This document shows positions 45,398 to 54,230 of a DNA stretch of 64,000 bases, piece by piece (positions within the stretch are counted from its first letter, which is position 1; every line of letters starts with the position of its first letter). The position numbers and the translations under genes are program-made. Below the pieces are notes generated by a model that worked only from the letters and a program-made list of their open reading frames with translations, was not told where the DNA came from and searched no databases. Source of the DNA: Desulfobacteraceae bacterium (GTDB taxonomy: Bacteria; Desulfobacterota; Desulfobacteria; Desulfobacterales; Desulfosarcinaceae); contig QZKV01000090.1 in the NCBI GenBank assembly GCA_003599575.1, positions 1 to 64,000 on the forward strand, read 5' to 3'.

Positions 45398-46144
45398 TCA
45401 TTGTGCCTGCCCTTCCATGCCTTCTTCTGATTCATCGGGTGCTGTTTTCGCTCGGGATGGCCCCGCCTCTGAGGCATTTTCTGTCTTATCGCTTGCCTGG
45501 GCTTCGGCAGGTGATTCCGGCAATGCTTCTGAAGGGCAAGATTCTCTAGTTGCGGCTTGCGATGGTGATTGCGGCTGCTCTAGTGGCGCAGGCGCAATTT
45601 GGTTCTCCTGGGCGGCATTCAGATTGCCGCCGAAGTCGGCGATTTCTTTGGGGGTAGGCAGATCGTTCAAATCCTTCAGCTCGAACATTTCCAGAAAAAG
45701 CTTGGTGGTGGCATATATCAGCGGGCGTCCGGCGATTTCCCGGCGCCCCAGCACACGAACCAGTTTGCGTTCCAACAGTTGCCGCAAAACCCCGCCGCAA
45801 TCCACACCCCGGATATGCTCGATATCGGCCCTGATAATCGGCTGCTTGTAAGCCACCAGCGCCAGTGTTTCCAGGGCGGCTTTGCTCAGCCGTTGAGGGG
45901 CGGGTTGCAGCATTCGCCTGATCCACTCGTGATATTCCGGACGGGAGCGGATCTGCCATCCGCCGGCCACTTCCAGCAGCCGGAAGCCTCCACCGCGTTG
46001 TTCATATTCATCGGCCAGCGCCTGCAAGGCGGCGCGAATCTCCCTGCTTTCGGCGGTTTCAATAATGACGCGCAGCTTGTCCATCGGAAGGGGTTCTTCG
46101 GCGACAAACAATAAACTTTCAATGATATTTTTCAGGTCGTGCAT
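45398..46144 (-). CDS. scpB: Segregation and condensation protein B
   Basis: A 248-residue winged-helix protein that bridges the Smc-ScpA complex for chromosome organisation. It begins LKNIIESLLFVAEEPLP, and the block TLALVAYKQPIIRADIEHIRGVDCGGVLRQL is the ScpB signature. The C-terminus has an extra 70-residue tail rich in Ala, Pro, Glu and Ser. The ATG at 46144 is preferred because it starts the conserved sequence. scpA lies about 160 bases upstream on the same strand. Confidence 0.95.
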   Translation of the reverse strand: MHDLKNIIESLLFVAEEPLPMDKLRVIIETAESREIRAALQALADEYEQRGGGFRLLEVAGGWQIRSRPEYHEWIRRMLQPAPQRLSKAALETLALVAYKQPIIRADIEHIRGVDCGGVLRQLLERKLVRVLGRREIAGRPLIYATTKLFLEMFELKDLNDLPTPKEIADFGGNLNAAQENQIAPAPLEQPQSPSQAATRESCPSEALPESPAEAQASDKTENASEAGPSRAKTAPDESEEGMEGQAQ

Positions 46145-46306
46145 ACCCAGGAAACTCTCGGTGAAACCATGTCTGCACAAAATAGAAGAACGCTCAGCAC
46201 AGGCTTGTATAATCCTATGGAAATCTCCCTATCTTGAACTTCACCACTCGGACACTTGAACCGGGCTAAATACAACCATCCAGAAATTGCCATGCATCGA
46301 TCGCTT

Positions 46307-47038
46307 CTATAAATAAAAGAGCCGGAGCGTGCCGCTTTGCGAGCTCTGGACGGCTCTTACCAGATTCATTTTCATTAATTCGAGCAGCGCCAGGAACGTA
46401 ACAATGATATCATGGCGCTGCGGGTTCTGAGGAAACATTTCCAAAAAGGTGATCGATCCTTTCTCTTCCAGTACTTCGATAATGGCATTCATGCGATCCT
46501 TTACCGAAACCGTATCGGCGCTCAGATCGACGGTATGGTCTTTGGAAACTCTTTGCAAAATGCGTTGAAACGCCTCGATCAGCTCGAACAACCCAACTTG
46601 TACAAGCTCCTGCTCACCCTCGAAGTACTCTTTGTTGTTTGTGCGGCGCGTAAAGATCCGATCGCCGAGCATGTTTCGGTTGGCCAATTCCTCGGCAGCC
46701 GATTTGATCTGCAGATATTCAGCCAGAGGACGAACGATTTCCAGGCGCGGATCTTCTTCATCGTCTTCTCCGCCGTGATCGGGAAGCAGCATGCGGGATT
46801 TGATTTGGGCCAAGGTAGCGGCCATGAGAAGAAAATCACCCACATTGTCGATGTTCAGAAGCTTCATCCATTCCAGGTAGGCCAGGTATTGATCCGTGAT
46901 CAGCGCCACGGGGATATCGTAAATGTCCACCTCGTTTTTTTTGATCAGGTGGACCAGGAGGTCCATGGGCCCCTCGAATATGTTTTCCAGTTTCACCTTG
47001 TATTCTTTTTCAAATATGTGCCTAACGTCGTCGCCCAT
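46307..47038 (-). CDS. scpA: Segregation and condensation protein A
   Basis: A 243-residue kleisin that links Smc heads. Characteristic motifs: YKVKLENIFEGPMDLLVHLIKKNEVDI-type N-terminus, VGDFLLMAATLAQIKSRMLLP, and FLALLELMKMNLVRAVQS near the C-terminus. trpS follows on the same strand and scpB lies downstream. Confidence 0.95.
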   Translation of the reverse strand: MGDDVRHIFEKEYKVKLENIFEGPMDLLVHLIKKNEVDIYDIPVALITDQYLAYLEWMKLLNIDNVGDFLLMAATLAQIKSRMLLPDHGGEDDEEDPRLEIVRPLAEYLQIKSAAEELANRNMLGDRIFTRRTNNKEYFEGEQELVQVGLFELIEAFQRILQRVSKDHTVDLSADTVSVKDRMNAIIEVLEEKGSITFLEMFPQNPQRHDIIVTFLALLELMKMNLVRAVQSSQSGTLRLFYL

Positions 47039-47109
47039 GAGCTAGCCTGTTCTGGTTCTGGATGTTGACCTGCGGGTGCCGGAATGCCCTCATGCCTTCA
47101 GGCCCTTGA

Positions 47110-48102
47110 TCAATAGGTGATTTTCAAGGCCGCACGTACCTCTTGCATGGTTTGCTTGGCCACCTGGGCGGCCTTGCAGCTACCGGCAGCGATGATTTCG
47201 GTTATCATCTCCGGATGTTCCTGATAATATCGACGTTTCTCATGGATTGGCCCCAGGGCTTGGATCAGATTGCCCCCCATTGCTTTTTTGCATTCTACGC
47301 AACCGATCTGAGCCCCGCGGCATTGGGCATGGATTTGAGCGGCGTCCGCCGGTCGTGTGTACAATTTATGAAACTCATAGACGTTGCAAATGTCCGGATC
47401 GCCGGGATCGCTGCGCTTGGCCCGTTGCGGATCGGTTATCATCTGCATGACTTTGGAGCGGACTTGTTCCGGAGTATCTGACAAAAATATGGCATTGCCG
47501 TAACTTTTGCTCATTTTGCGGCGATCGGTGCCCAAAATCTTGGGCGTGTGGGTGAGAATCGCCTCCGGTTCCGGAAAAACAGGCGTGTACAGAAAATTAA
47601 AGCGGCGTGCAATCTCCCTGGTTATTTCAACATGCGGGACCTGGTCCACGCCGACCGGTACCCCTTGGGCTTTATACATGATGATGTCGGCGGCTTGGAG
47701 CACGGGATAACCCAAAAATCCGAATGTGGACAGATCCTTGTTCTGGAGTTGCAGGATCTGGTCTTTATAGGTCGGGTTGCGTTCCAGCCAAGGCACCGGT
47801 GTGATCATGCTGAGGATGAGAAAAAGCTCGGCATGCTCGGGAATCCTGGATTGAATGAACAGGGTGCTTTTTTCCGGAGAAAGTCCTGAGCTCAGCCAAT
47901 CGAGGACAAGCTCGTGTACAAAGGTTTGCATCGACCGGGGATTTTCATAATCTGTGGTCAGGGCATGCCAATCGGCCACAAAATAAAAACAGTCATATTG
48001 ATCCTGCATGGCCACCCAATTGGTCAAGGCCCCTAGATAATTGCCCATGTGAAGTGCGCCGGTGGGGCGCATGCCGCTCAGAATTCTCTTTTTCCCATCC
48101 AT
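47110..48102 (-). CDS. trpS: Tryptophanyl-tRNA synthetase
   Basis: A class I aminoacyl-tRNA synthetase of 330 residues. The HIGH-like sequence is GALHMGNYLG, the KMSKS motif is present (RRKMSKSYGNA), and the specificity region is YPVLQAADIIMYKA. The start at ATG 48102 begins the conserved SGMRPTGALHMG block; the upstream GTG at 48132 is an alternative. AGGAG lies 13 bases upstream of the ATG. It charges tRNA-Trp. Confidence 0.95.
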   Translation of the reverse strand: MDGKKRILSGMRPTGALHMGNYLGALTNWVAMQDQYDCFYFVADWHALTTDYENPRSMQTFVHELVLDWLSSGLSPEKSTLFIQSRIPEHAELFLILSMITPVPWLERNPTYKDQILQLQNKDLSTFGFLGYPVLQAADIIMYKAQGVPVGVDQVPHVEITREIARRFNFLYTPVFPEPEAILTHTPKILGTDRRKMSKSYGNAIFLSDTPEQVRSKVMQMITDPQRAKRSDPGDPDICNVYEFHKLYTRPADAAQIHAQCRGAQIGCVECKKAMGGNLIQALGPIHEKRRYYQEHPEMITEIIAAGSCKAAQVAKQTMQEVRAALKITY

Positions 48103-48211
48103 TTGGTATTGATCGCTCCTCTGATATGCCACATATGGTATGCGGTTGGATGATCCAAAAACGCCACTGTACTGATTGAGCGCTCTTGAATCAAGAAAAT
48201 TGTTGGTTGCA

Positions 48212-50941
48212 TCAATCCGGCGAACTTGGACCGGTGGGACTGTTGGGATTGTCTTTCAGCCAGCGATGAACGAATCTGATTTCATCTTCACGCGTCTCGA
48301 TCTGTCCGTTCAGCCTGGCATCCAGCAGCGTCTCGAGAATTTGGCGGAAAATCGGGCCCGGCTTCAAGCCCATTTCGATAAGATCTTTGCCGCCGAGAGC
48401 CGGCTGGGTTTTGCGCAGCAGGTTGTAATACTTGGATATGGCCTTTTTAGCGGCTTTCGCGCGGGTGGAGGCGATCATGAAAAGGATCAACTCGGTTCGA
48501 TATCCATGCAGCAGATGGTAAAGATCGGCATCGCCAACAGGCAGTTTCTGTTCCAGGGTGACCAGGCAATTTTGAGCAGCCAAGCGCTGCTGACAAATGA
48601 GATTTTCATAGCGCGGCGCTATTTCAAGTTTCCGGCAGATTTCCTGAGACGCGTCAACGTCGAAGGTCCTGATCAGGACCATGAAATAAACAGTCCAGCG
48701 TTCATAGGGATCTTCTGTAAACAGCAGATCGTGCCAGGAAATGGCGCTTTTGACGGCGTTGAGCAGATCGATCGTGTTATTGTTCATATCAATAGCTTGA
48801 TGAATCACTTTAAGCAGATCGAAATCCTGCATTCGAAGAAGCGCCGGAGTGGGGTTCTCCTCCTCAAGAATGAGCCGGATTTCCGTAAAGACGCGCCGAC
48901 CGGAAAGACGCTTGAAAAAGTCCATCTTGACGGCATTGTGAATCAGATTGGCGGTAAGCTTTCCGATCGTGAAACCAAACCGCTGTTCAAAACGCAAGGC
49001 TCTGAAAACGCGCGTGGGATCTTCGACGAAACTCAAGTTATGCAATACGTGGATGGTTTTGTCTTTGATGTCCTTTTGGGCTGAAAAAAAGTCGATCAGT
49101 TGTCCGAATTTTTCCGGATTGAGCTGGATGGCCAAGGTGTTGATCGTAAAATCCCGTCGAAAAAGGTCCAATTTAATGGAGCTCATTTCCACATCGGGCA
49201 AGGCCGCCGGCGAGCGGTAATATTCCATGCGCGCGGTTGCCACATCGATCTTAAAGCCATCCTGGAATATAATGACCGCCGTTCCGAAAGCCTTATGCGT
49301 GTGGATCCGCGCACCGAATCGGGCGGCATAAGCTTTCGCAAAAGAGATACCGTCGCCTTCCACGACGATATCGATGTCCTCATTGGTGCGGTATAAAAAC
49401 AGGTCCCGAACAAACCCGCCGACCACGTAGGCACTGTATGTCAAATCATTGGCGACCAGACCGATCGCTCTCAGCGTCTCTATGACCCGTGCGGACAACC
49501 TCTCCTGCATGAAATTGCCCACATTGCGGGTTCTTTTTTGAATGCTGTGCTTGAATGGATCCGGGGACTGATTGCCGTTCATTTGCGATTGCTGGACCAA
49601 AACCGTGAGCAGATCGGTGCGTGTGATGACGCCGACAATTTTTTCTTTTTCCATTACCGGCAAAATGCGTTGTTTATTTCCGATAATTTTTTCCTGGACC
49701 TCAAGAAGTTCGGCCTCGGGAGAAACTGAGGCTATTTCGGTGGTCATATAGTCTTTTACCGGGACATGTCCAAGATCATGATAGATTGCTTTTTCTATGA
49801 CTTGGCGGGTGATAAATCCGAGCAAACGCTGATTGTCGCCGATTTTGCTGATCACCAGCAAAGCATTGATGTTGTAACGGGTCAGCAAAGTATTGGCTTG
49901 CGCACAACTGATATCGGCCTGGACCAGGATAGGCGGAGAAGACATCAAGTGGCGCGCCTGGCGTAGGCCCTTGACGTGACGGTGGATTTCGGTAAGCAAA
50001 GCTTGTTCCACCTGCGTCAATGTCTGGCCCTTGACGGTCGCGGCGGCCGCCGACGGGTGGCCGCCGCCGCCCAGCGGGCTGAGTATTTCCCCCACGTCCA
50101 CATCATCGATTCGGCTGCGGCCCACCACATATACCTTGTTCTCCATCATGGCCAGCGCGAAAATGGCATTGATATTTTCCATTCGGACCATTTTGTGGAT
50201 GAGGAAAGCAAAATCGGGAAGATAGTAATCAAAGGACACCGTCGTGACCACGATTTCAATGCCATTGATGATATATCGCGTGGCCGCCTGAATAAGATCA
50301 TTGAGCAAACCGATTTGCTCGGGACTGATTTCCCTGGCAATCATGTTGCTTATAACCGCAATGTTGGCGCCTTTGGACACGAGAAAAGATGCGGCCTGCA
50401 GGTCCTCGGCGGTTGTAGAAGAGAAGGTGAAAGAGCCTGTATCTTCGTAGATTCCCAGGCACATGATGGTCGCTTCTTCGGCCGTGATGCTCAATCTTTT
50501 TTTTCGGATGATATCGGTCAGGATGGTTACCGTAGCGCCGGTGATGTGATGAATATCGTGGTGTCCTACAATATCATCCTTTTTGATGGGATGATGATCG
50601 TAAACATGGATTTCAAGGGATGGGTTTTGAAGTAAATCGGCCAGCTTGCCGATTCGATCGGCCCTGCGGGTATCCACCAGGACAAGACGCTTGACGCATG
50701 TCAAATCGATGTCCTTGACCTCTACCAGATTGAACAGATAGACCATGGATTGGATGAAGAAGTTGCGCAGATTTTTTTCCTGCGATCCCGGAAACACCAC
50801 CAGCGCACCGGGATAAAGCTTTTGTGCGGCCAACATGGAAGCCAAGGCATCAAAATCCGCATTGATATGCGTGGTGATAACCGTCAGCCCATTTTGCGTC
50901 GGAGAAGCGTCCAAGCGGGGTGTCGATTGGTTCGAAGGCAT
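48212..50941 (-). CDS. tRNA nucleotidyltransferase fused to DHH phosphoesterase and CBS domains
   Basis: A 909-residue multidomain protein. The N-terminal DHH domain has TTHINADFDALAS (in place of DHH), followed by DHHA1 with GGGGHPSAAAA (about residues 290). Two CBS repeats lie around 320-440 (the nucleotide-sensing pair). The C-terminal half is a class II poly(A) polymerase/CCA-adding family domain, with VVGGFVRDLFLYRTNEDIDIVVEG and RRDFTINTLAIQLNP. Such fusions in Gram-negative anaerobes act as A-adding tRNA nucleotidyltransferases, possibly with exonuclease or nucleotide-hydrolase activity in the DHH part. The genome's tRNA-Val already encodes CCA, so the enzyme may serve repair. Confidence 0.92.
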   Translation of the reverse strand: MPSNQSTPRLDASPTQNGLTVITTHINADFDALASMLAAQKLYPGALVVFPGSQEKNLRNFFIQSMVYLFNLVEVKDIDLTCVKRLVLVDTRRADRIGKLADLLQNPSLEIHVYDHHPIKKDDIVGHHDIHHITGATVTILTDIIRKKRLSITAEEATIMCLGIYEDTGSFTFSSTTAEDLQAASFLVSKGANIAVISNMIAREISPEQIGLLNDLIQAATRYIINGIEIVVTTVSFDYYLPDFAFLIHKMVRMENINAIFALAMMENKVYVVGRSRIDDVDVGEILSPLGGGGHPSAAAATVKGQTLTQVEQALLTEIHRHVKGLRQARHLMSSPPILVQADISCAQANTLLTRYNINALLVISKIGDNQRLLGFITRQVIEKAIYHDLGHVPVKDYMTTEIASVSPEAELLEVQEKIIGNKQRILPVMEKEKIVGVITRTDLLTVLVQQSQMNGNQSPDPFKHSIQKRTRNVGNFMQERLSARVIETLRAIGLVANDLTYSAYVVGGFVRDLFLYRTNEDIDIVVEGDGISFAKAYAARFGARIHTHKAFGTAVIIFQDGFKIDVATARMEYYRSPAALPDVEMSSIKLDLFRRDFTINTLAIQLNPEKFGQLIDFFSAQKDIKDKTIHVLHNLSFVEDPTRVFRALRFEQRFGFTIGKLTANLIHNAVKMDFFKRLSGRRVFTEIRLILEEENPTPALLRMQDFDLLKVIHQAIDMNNNTIDLLNAVKSAISWHDLLFTEDPYERWTVYFMVLIRTFDVDASQEICRKLEIAPRYENLICQQRLAAQNCLVTLEQKLPVGDADLYHLLHGYRTELILFMIASTRAKAAKKAISKYYNLLRKTQPALGGKDLIEMGLKPGPIFRQILETLLDARLNGQIETREDEIRFVHRWLKDNPNSPTGPSSPD

Positions 50942-51276
50942 GAAGTCCTCGTTTTATGACTCGGTTCTTCAATTCAATAGTCGGCCGGAAGCTTTGGTTT
51001 GGCAATCCGTGCCATTTTATGGTGGTATGTTAGTTGCATCAATTTGTCAATCCATGGCGGTGCAACTCCAAAAGTGCGCTGCAATAAAAGGGTTGTCGTT
51101 TAAGGTGTCTTCATGGTATTAAAATCATGAATAAAAATGACTGGCTAAGAAAAATCAACATCGGTTGCAACGATTGAGGGAACATGTGGATGCGGTTCGC
51201 TGAGCAGGATGCGACTGGTGAAAAGGTTGATTGCGTTCAGCTGCTTTGAAATGCACACAGAGCTTGGGAGAGTGCT
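50942..51276. other. Gene-free stretch between tRNA nucleotidyltransferase and pilC
   Basis: About 335 bases between divergent genes. A TGGCA-N5-TGCCA dyad lies at 51000-51014, but its spacing does not fit a sigma-54 promoter. A GGGAGAG at about 51268 serves pilC. No gene was recognised. Confidence 0.4.
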
Positions 51277-52488
51277 ATGCCGGTTTATCTTTGGGAAGGA
51301 AAAAATCGAAACAATCAAATTCAAAAAGGACAACTTGAAGCCGCAAATGAAGAAGCCGTCAAAGCCCATTTGAACCGGGTTCGAATCATCCCTAGCAAAG
51401 TCAAAAAAAAACCCAAAGATCTGTTTGAAGGTGTTTCTTTTCTTCAACCCAAGGTCAAAGAAAAAGACATCATCATATTTGCGCGCCAATTTTCGACCAT
51501 GATCGATGCCGGTCTGCCGATAATCCAGTGCATGGATATCCTCCATTCTCAGCAGGAAAACGCCACTTTCAAAAAAATGCTCAAGGATATCAAAGATCAA
51601 GTCGAAGGCGGCTCCACTTTTGCGGATGCTTTAAAGCGTTATCCCAAGCATTTCGATAACCTGTTTGTCAACATGATTACGGCCGGCGAGGCCGGCGGTA
51701 TTTTGGATGTGATTTTGAAGCGCTTGGCCGGGTATATGGAAAAAGCGGCCCGCCTCAAACGCAAAGTCAAAGGAGCCATGGTCTACCCCGCCATCACCAT
51801 TGCCGTGGCGGTCATCGTGGTCGCGGTTATTCTGATCTTTGTCATTCCGGTATTCCAGGAGATGTTTGCCGACTTCGGCAGCAGTCTTCCCGGCCCGACA
51901 CTCATCGTTATTGCCATGAGCGATTTCGTCAAATCGAAAGTCCATTTCATGGCCATCGGCCTGGTCATCTTCTTCTTTGCCTTCAAAAAGTACTACAGCA
52001 CCAATAAAGGTCGCCTGGTGGTCGATGCCGCCATACTCAAACTGCCGGTGTTCGGCATGTTGCTACGTAAGGTGGCCGTGGCCAAATTCACCCGCACCAT
52101 GGGCACCATGCTGGGAAGCGGTGTCGCCATTCTGGAAGCACTCGACATCGTGGCCAAGACCGCCGGCAACAAAATCGTTGAAAAGGCCATTTACACGGTG
52201 CGTTCCGGTATTTCCGAGGGGCGCACCATGGCCGATCCTCTGCAAGCGAGCGGCGTCTTCCCGCCCATGGTCTGCCAGATGATCGCAGTGGGTGAATCGA
52301 CGGGTGCGCTCGATGCCATGCTGGAAAAGATCGCGGATTTCTACGATGAAGAAGTGGATCAGGCTGTAGAGAATCTCACCGCCATGATCGAACCGATGAT
52401 GATTGTCTTTCTGGGAGTGATTGTAGGCGGATTGATTGTTTCCATGTATCTGCCCATCTTCAAAATGGCCGGCGCAGTCGGTGGTTGA
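51277..52488 (+). CDS. pilC: Type IV pilus inner-membrane platform protein
   Basis: A 403-residue inner-membrane protein with two GspF/PilC domains. Signature elements: the DIIIFARQFSTMIDAGLPI start of the first T2SSF domain, KVAVAKFTRTMGTMLGSGVAILEALD in the second, and three to four membrane segments. It supports pilus extension with PilB and the minor pilins. It is the first gene of a plus-strand pair with a pilS-like gene; pilA, pilB and pilT are not in this window. Confidence 0.93.
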   Translation: MPVYLWEGKNRNNQIQKGQLEAANEEAVKAHLNRVRIIPSKVKKKPKDLFEGVSFLQPKVKEKDIIIFARQFSTMIDAGLPIIQCMDILHSQQENATFKKMLKDIKDQVEGGSTFADALKRYPKHFDNLFVNMITAGEAGGILDVILKRLAGYMEKAARLKRKVKGAMVYPAITIAVAVIVVAVILIFVIPVFQEMFADFGSSLPGPTLIVIAMSDFVKSKVHFMAIGLVIFFFAFKKYYSTNKGRLVVDAAILKLPVFGMLLRKVAVAKFTRTMGTMLGSGVAILEALDIVAKTAGNKIVEKAIYTVRSGISEGRTMADPLQASGVFPPMVCQMIAVGESTGALDAMLEKIADFYDEEVDQAVENLTAMIEPMMIVFLGVIVGGLIVSMYLPIFKMAGAVGG

Positions 52489-53855
52489 TCTTGCGGGGGA
52501 TCACAACATCATTTGATCTCGAGGTTGACCAAAACGCAGTGGCGAGCTCCATCTTTACATCGCACGATTTTGCATCCGCATCCGGAACCCATCTTAAATT
52601 GAGATGGTTGATGTTTGTCCGGGTCGTCTTCACTGCCATCCTGTTGGGCGCCACACTGATTTTTCAGATGCGCCACCGCGATCAGGCCGTTGAGCCGGTG
52701 GTCACAATCTTTTATTTCTTGATTGCGGCCGTGTTCTTCCTCTCCATCCTGTATGGGATGATATTTCAGCGCGTCAAACGTCAGGCGCTTTTTGCCTACA
52801 TTCAGATAGGCATCGATTCCTTCGTTGTCTCCTTGATCATTTTGATCACAGGCGGTTTCTACAGCATGTTCTCCTTCCTTTATCTGGTCGTGATCATATA
52901 CGCCAGTATGATCTTATACATGAAAGGCGGCATCGCGCTGGCCCTGATCAGCAGTCTTCAATTTGCCGGACTGATATCGCTGCAGTTCCTTTCCATCATT
53001 CCCTTTGCGGATGCGGTTGAGGGATCCGGAGCCTTCAATCCGACCATCATGCAGATCATCTATAAGGTTCTCATTACCTCTTCGGCTTGCTTTGCAGTGG
53101 CATTTCTGAGCGGGTTGCTGACCGAGCAGAATCGAAAATCCCAGCACGAGCTCCGCGCCATGGAAGACCATGTGAAGAGGGTCGAAAAAATGGCCTATAT
53201 GGGAGAAATGGCTGCCGGGCTGGCGCATGAAATCAAAAATCCGTTGGCTTCGCTGGTGGGCTCTATTCAGTTGCTGAGAGAGGATTTACATTACGATCAG
53301 GATCATCAGCGGCTGATGGAAATCGTCTTACGGGAAACGGACCGGCTCAGTACGCTGGTCAATGAATTCCTGCTTTTTGCGCGGCCGCCGGCGGGTAAAC
53401 CGGAGATGTTGCATCTCCAGCAAGCCATTGAGGAAATCACCAGCCTGTTTGAAAGAGATACGAATCATTGCAAACGTTTCTCCCTCAAAAAGGCGCTTGA
53501 TCCGGATGTGCATGTTGTTATGGACCCCGCCCACCTGCGCCAGGTGCTCTGGAACCTTTTATTGAATGCGGCCGAGGCCGTATCGCCTGGAGGTTCGATT
53601 GCGCTGCATACGATCGCGCTCAAGAACAACGAGGTGAGTATTCAGGTGCATGACGACGGGTGCGGCATGCCACCGGAAGTAGCCGGTAAAATATTCAATC
53701 CATTCTTTACCACAAAGCCGGACGGTACAGGTTTGGGATTGTCCATCGTTCATCGCATTCTTGAGGCGTATGAAAGTCGTCTGGATGTGCAAACCGAGCT
53801 GGGGTGCGGCACGACATTTTCTTTTTCTCTGAAGAGGTCTGGAAAAATCCGCTAG
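52485..53855 (+). CDS. pilS: PilS-like sensor histidine kinase
   Basis: A 456-residue protein with an N-terminal membrane region of about six segments, followed by a HisKA domain (GEMAAGLAHEIKNPLASLVGS) and an HATPase domain with WNLLLNAAEAV, DDGCGMPPEVAG and GTGLGLSIVH. Layout matches PilS, the kinase controlling pilin transcription through PilR and sigma-54. The start is a TTG overlapping the pilC stop; no strong Shine-Dalgarno. The usual pilR partner is not downstream; instead a sigma-54 promoter follows. Confidence 0.85.
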   Translation: MILRGITTSFDLEVDQNAVASSIFTSHDFASASGTHLKLRWLMFVRVVFTAILLGATLIFQMRHRDQAVEPVVTIFYFLIAAVFFLSILYGMIFQRVKRQALFAYIQIGIDSFVVSLIILITGGFYSMFSFLYLVVIIYASMILYMKGGIALALISSLQFAGLISLQFLSIIPFADAVEGSGAFNPTIMQIIYKVLITSSACFAVAFLSGLLTEQNRKSQHELRAMEDHVKRVEKMAYMGEMAAGLAHEIKNPLASLVGSIQLLREDLHYDQDHQRLMEIVLRETDRLSTLVNEFLLFARPPAGKPEMLHLQQAIEEITSLFERDTNHCKRFSLKKALDPDVHVVMDPAHLRQVLWNLLLNAAEAVSPGGSIALHTIALKNNEVSIQVHDDGCGMPPEVAGKIFNPFFTTKPDGTGLGLSIVHRILEAYESRLDVQTELGCGTTFSFSLKRSGKIR

Positions 53856-54023
53856 TTTCCCAACTGGCATCCCGCCATGATGTTATACGATTGTAGCGCC
53901 TGGGTGTAAAATATTTCATACACTTTCTGCTCCCCTTCACATTCTATAAGCTGTCGCCAACCCAACTAAGGCTTCCTGCTGGGACTTATGCGCTAAAAAA
54001 CGGCGCGCGCGTTTAGCATATAG
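53856..54023. other. Gene-free stretch between pilS and the sigma-54 promoter
   Basis: About 170 bases with no gene or clear hairpin. Possible sites for an upstream-binding activator of the sigma-54 promoter would lie here, but none is recognised. Confidence 0.4.
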
Positions 54024-54039
54024 TGGCACGCATGTTGCT
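54024..54039 (+). promoter_or_regulatory. Sigma-54 (-24/-12) promoter
   Basis: TGGCACG, four bases, then TTGCT, with the GG and GC pairs 12 bases apart. This is a full match to the sigma-54 consensus (TGGCACG-N4-TTGCA/T). The expected transcription start is about 54050, just upstream of the c-di-GMP riboswitch. A sigma-54 activator such as PilR would be needed. Confidence 0.82.
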
Positions 54040-54089
54040 TATGAATAGCGCAATAGCTTTACCTAAGCTCTTTTTAACATAGCTCGAAA

Positions 54090-54170
54090 AAGGCAAATCA
54101 TCCGAAAGGGTGAGACGCAAAGCCACTGGCCTAATTCCTGTTCCAGGGAAATGGCGGCAGGGTTGCCGGG
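54090..54170 (+). ncRNA. c-di-GMP-I (GEMM-I) riboswitch aptamer
   Basis: All conserved elements of GEMM-I are present in order: GGCAAA (54092-54097), the P1b hairpin TCATCC-GAAA-GGGTGA with its GAAA tetraloop (54098-54113), GACGCAAAGCCAC (54113-54125), GGCCTAA, AAATGGC in the receptor side (54149-54155) and GGCAGGGTTGCC closing (54155-54167). GGCAA at the start pairs with TTGCC at the end. It lies 60 bases before the ATG of the surface protein gene. Confidence 0.92.
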
Positions 54171-54177
54171 CGAAGGC

Positions 54178-54230
54178 GACATCTCACAATCGAGACGCCG
54201 TTCGCACGGAACGAATCGATGGGAGATGTC
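54178..54230 (+). promoter_or_regulatory. Putative expression platform: anti-Shine-Dalgarno and ribosome binding site
   Basis: GACATCTC (54178-54185) is exactly complementary to GAGATGTC (54223-54230), which contains the GGGAG ribosome site's final bases and directly abuts the ATG at 54231. A second complement (TTCG/CGAA) lies inside. Pairing would hide the ribosome site, so the riboswitch may act on translation. Confidence 0.65.

Noticed and set aside
51000-51014. TGGCA-N5-TGCCA as a sigma-54 promoter for pilC
   Set aside because: It is an inverted repeat with a 10-base separation, not the 12 required; it may still be a regulator site.
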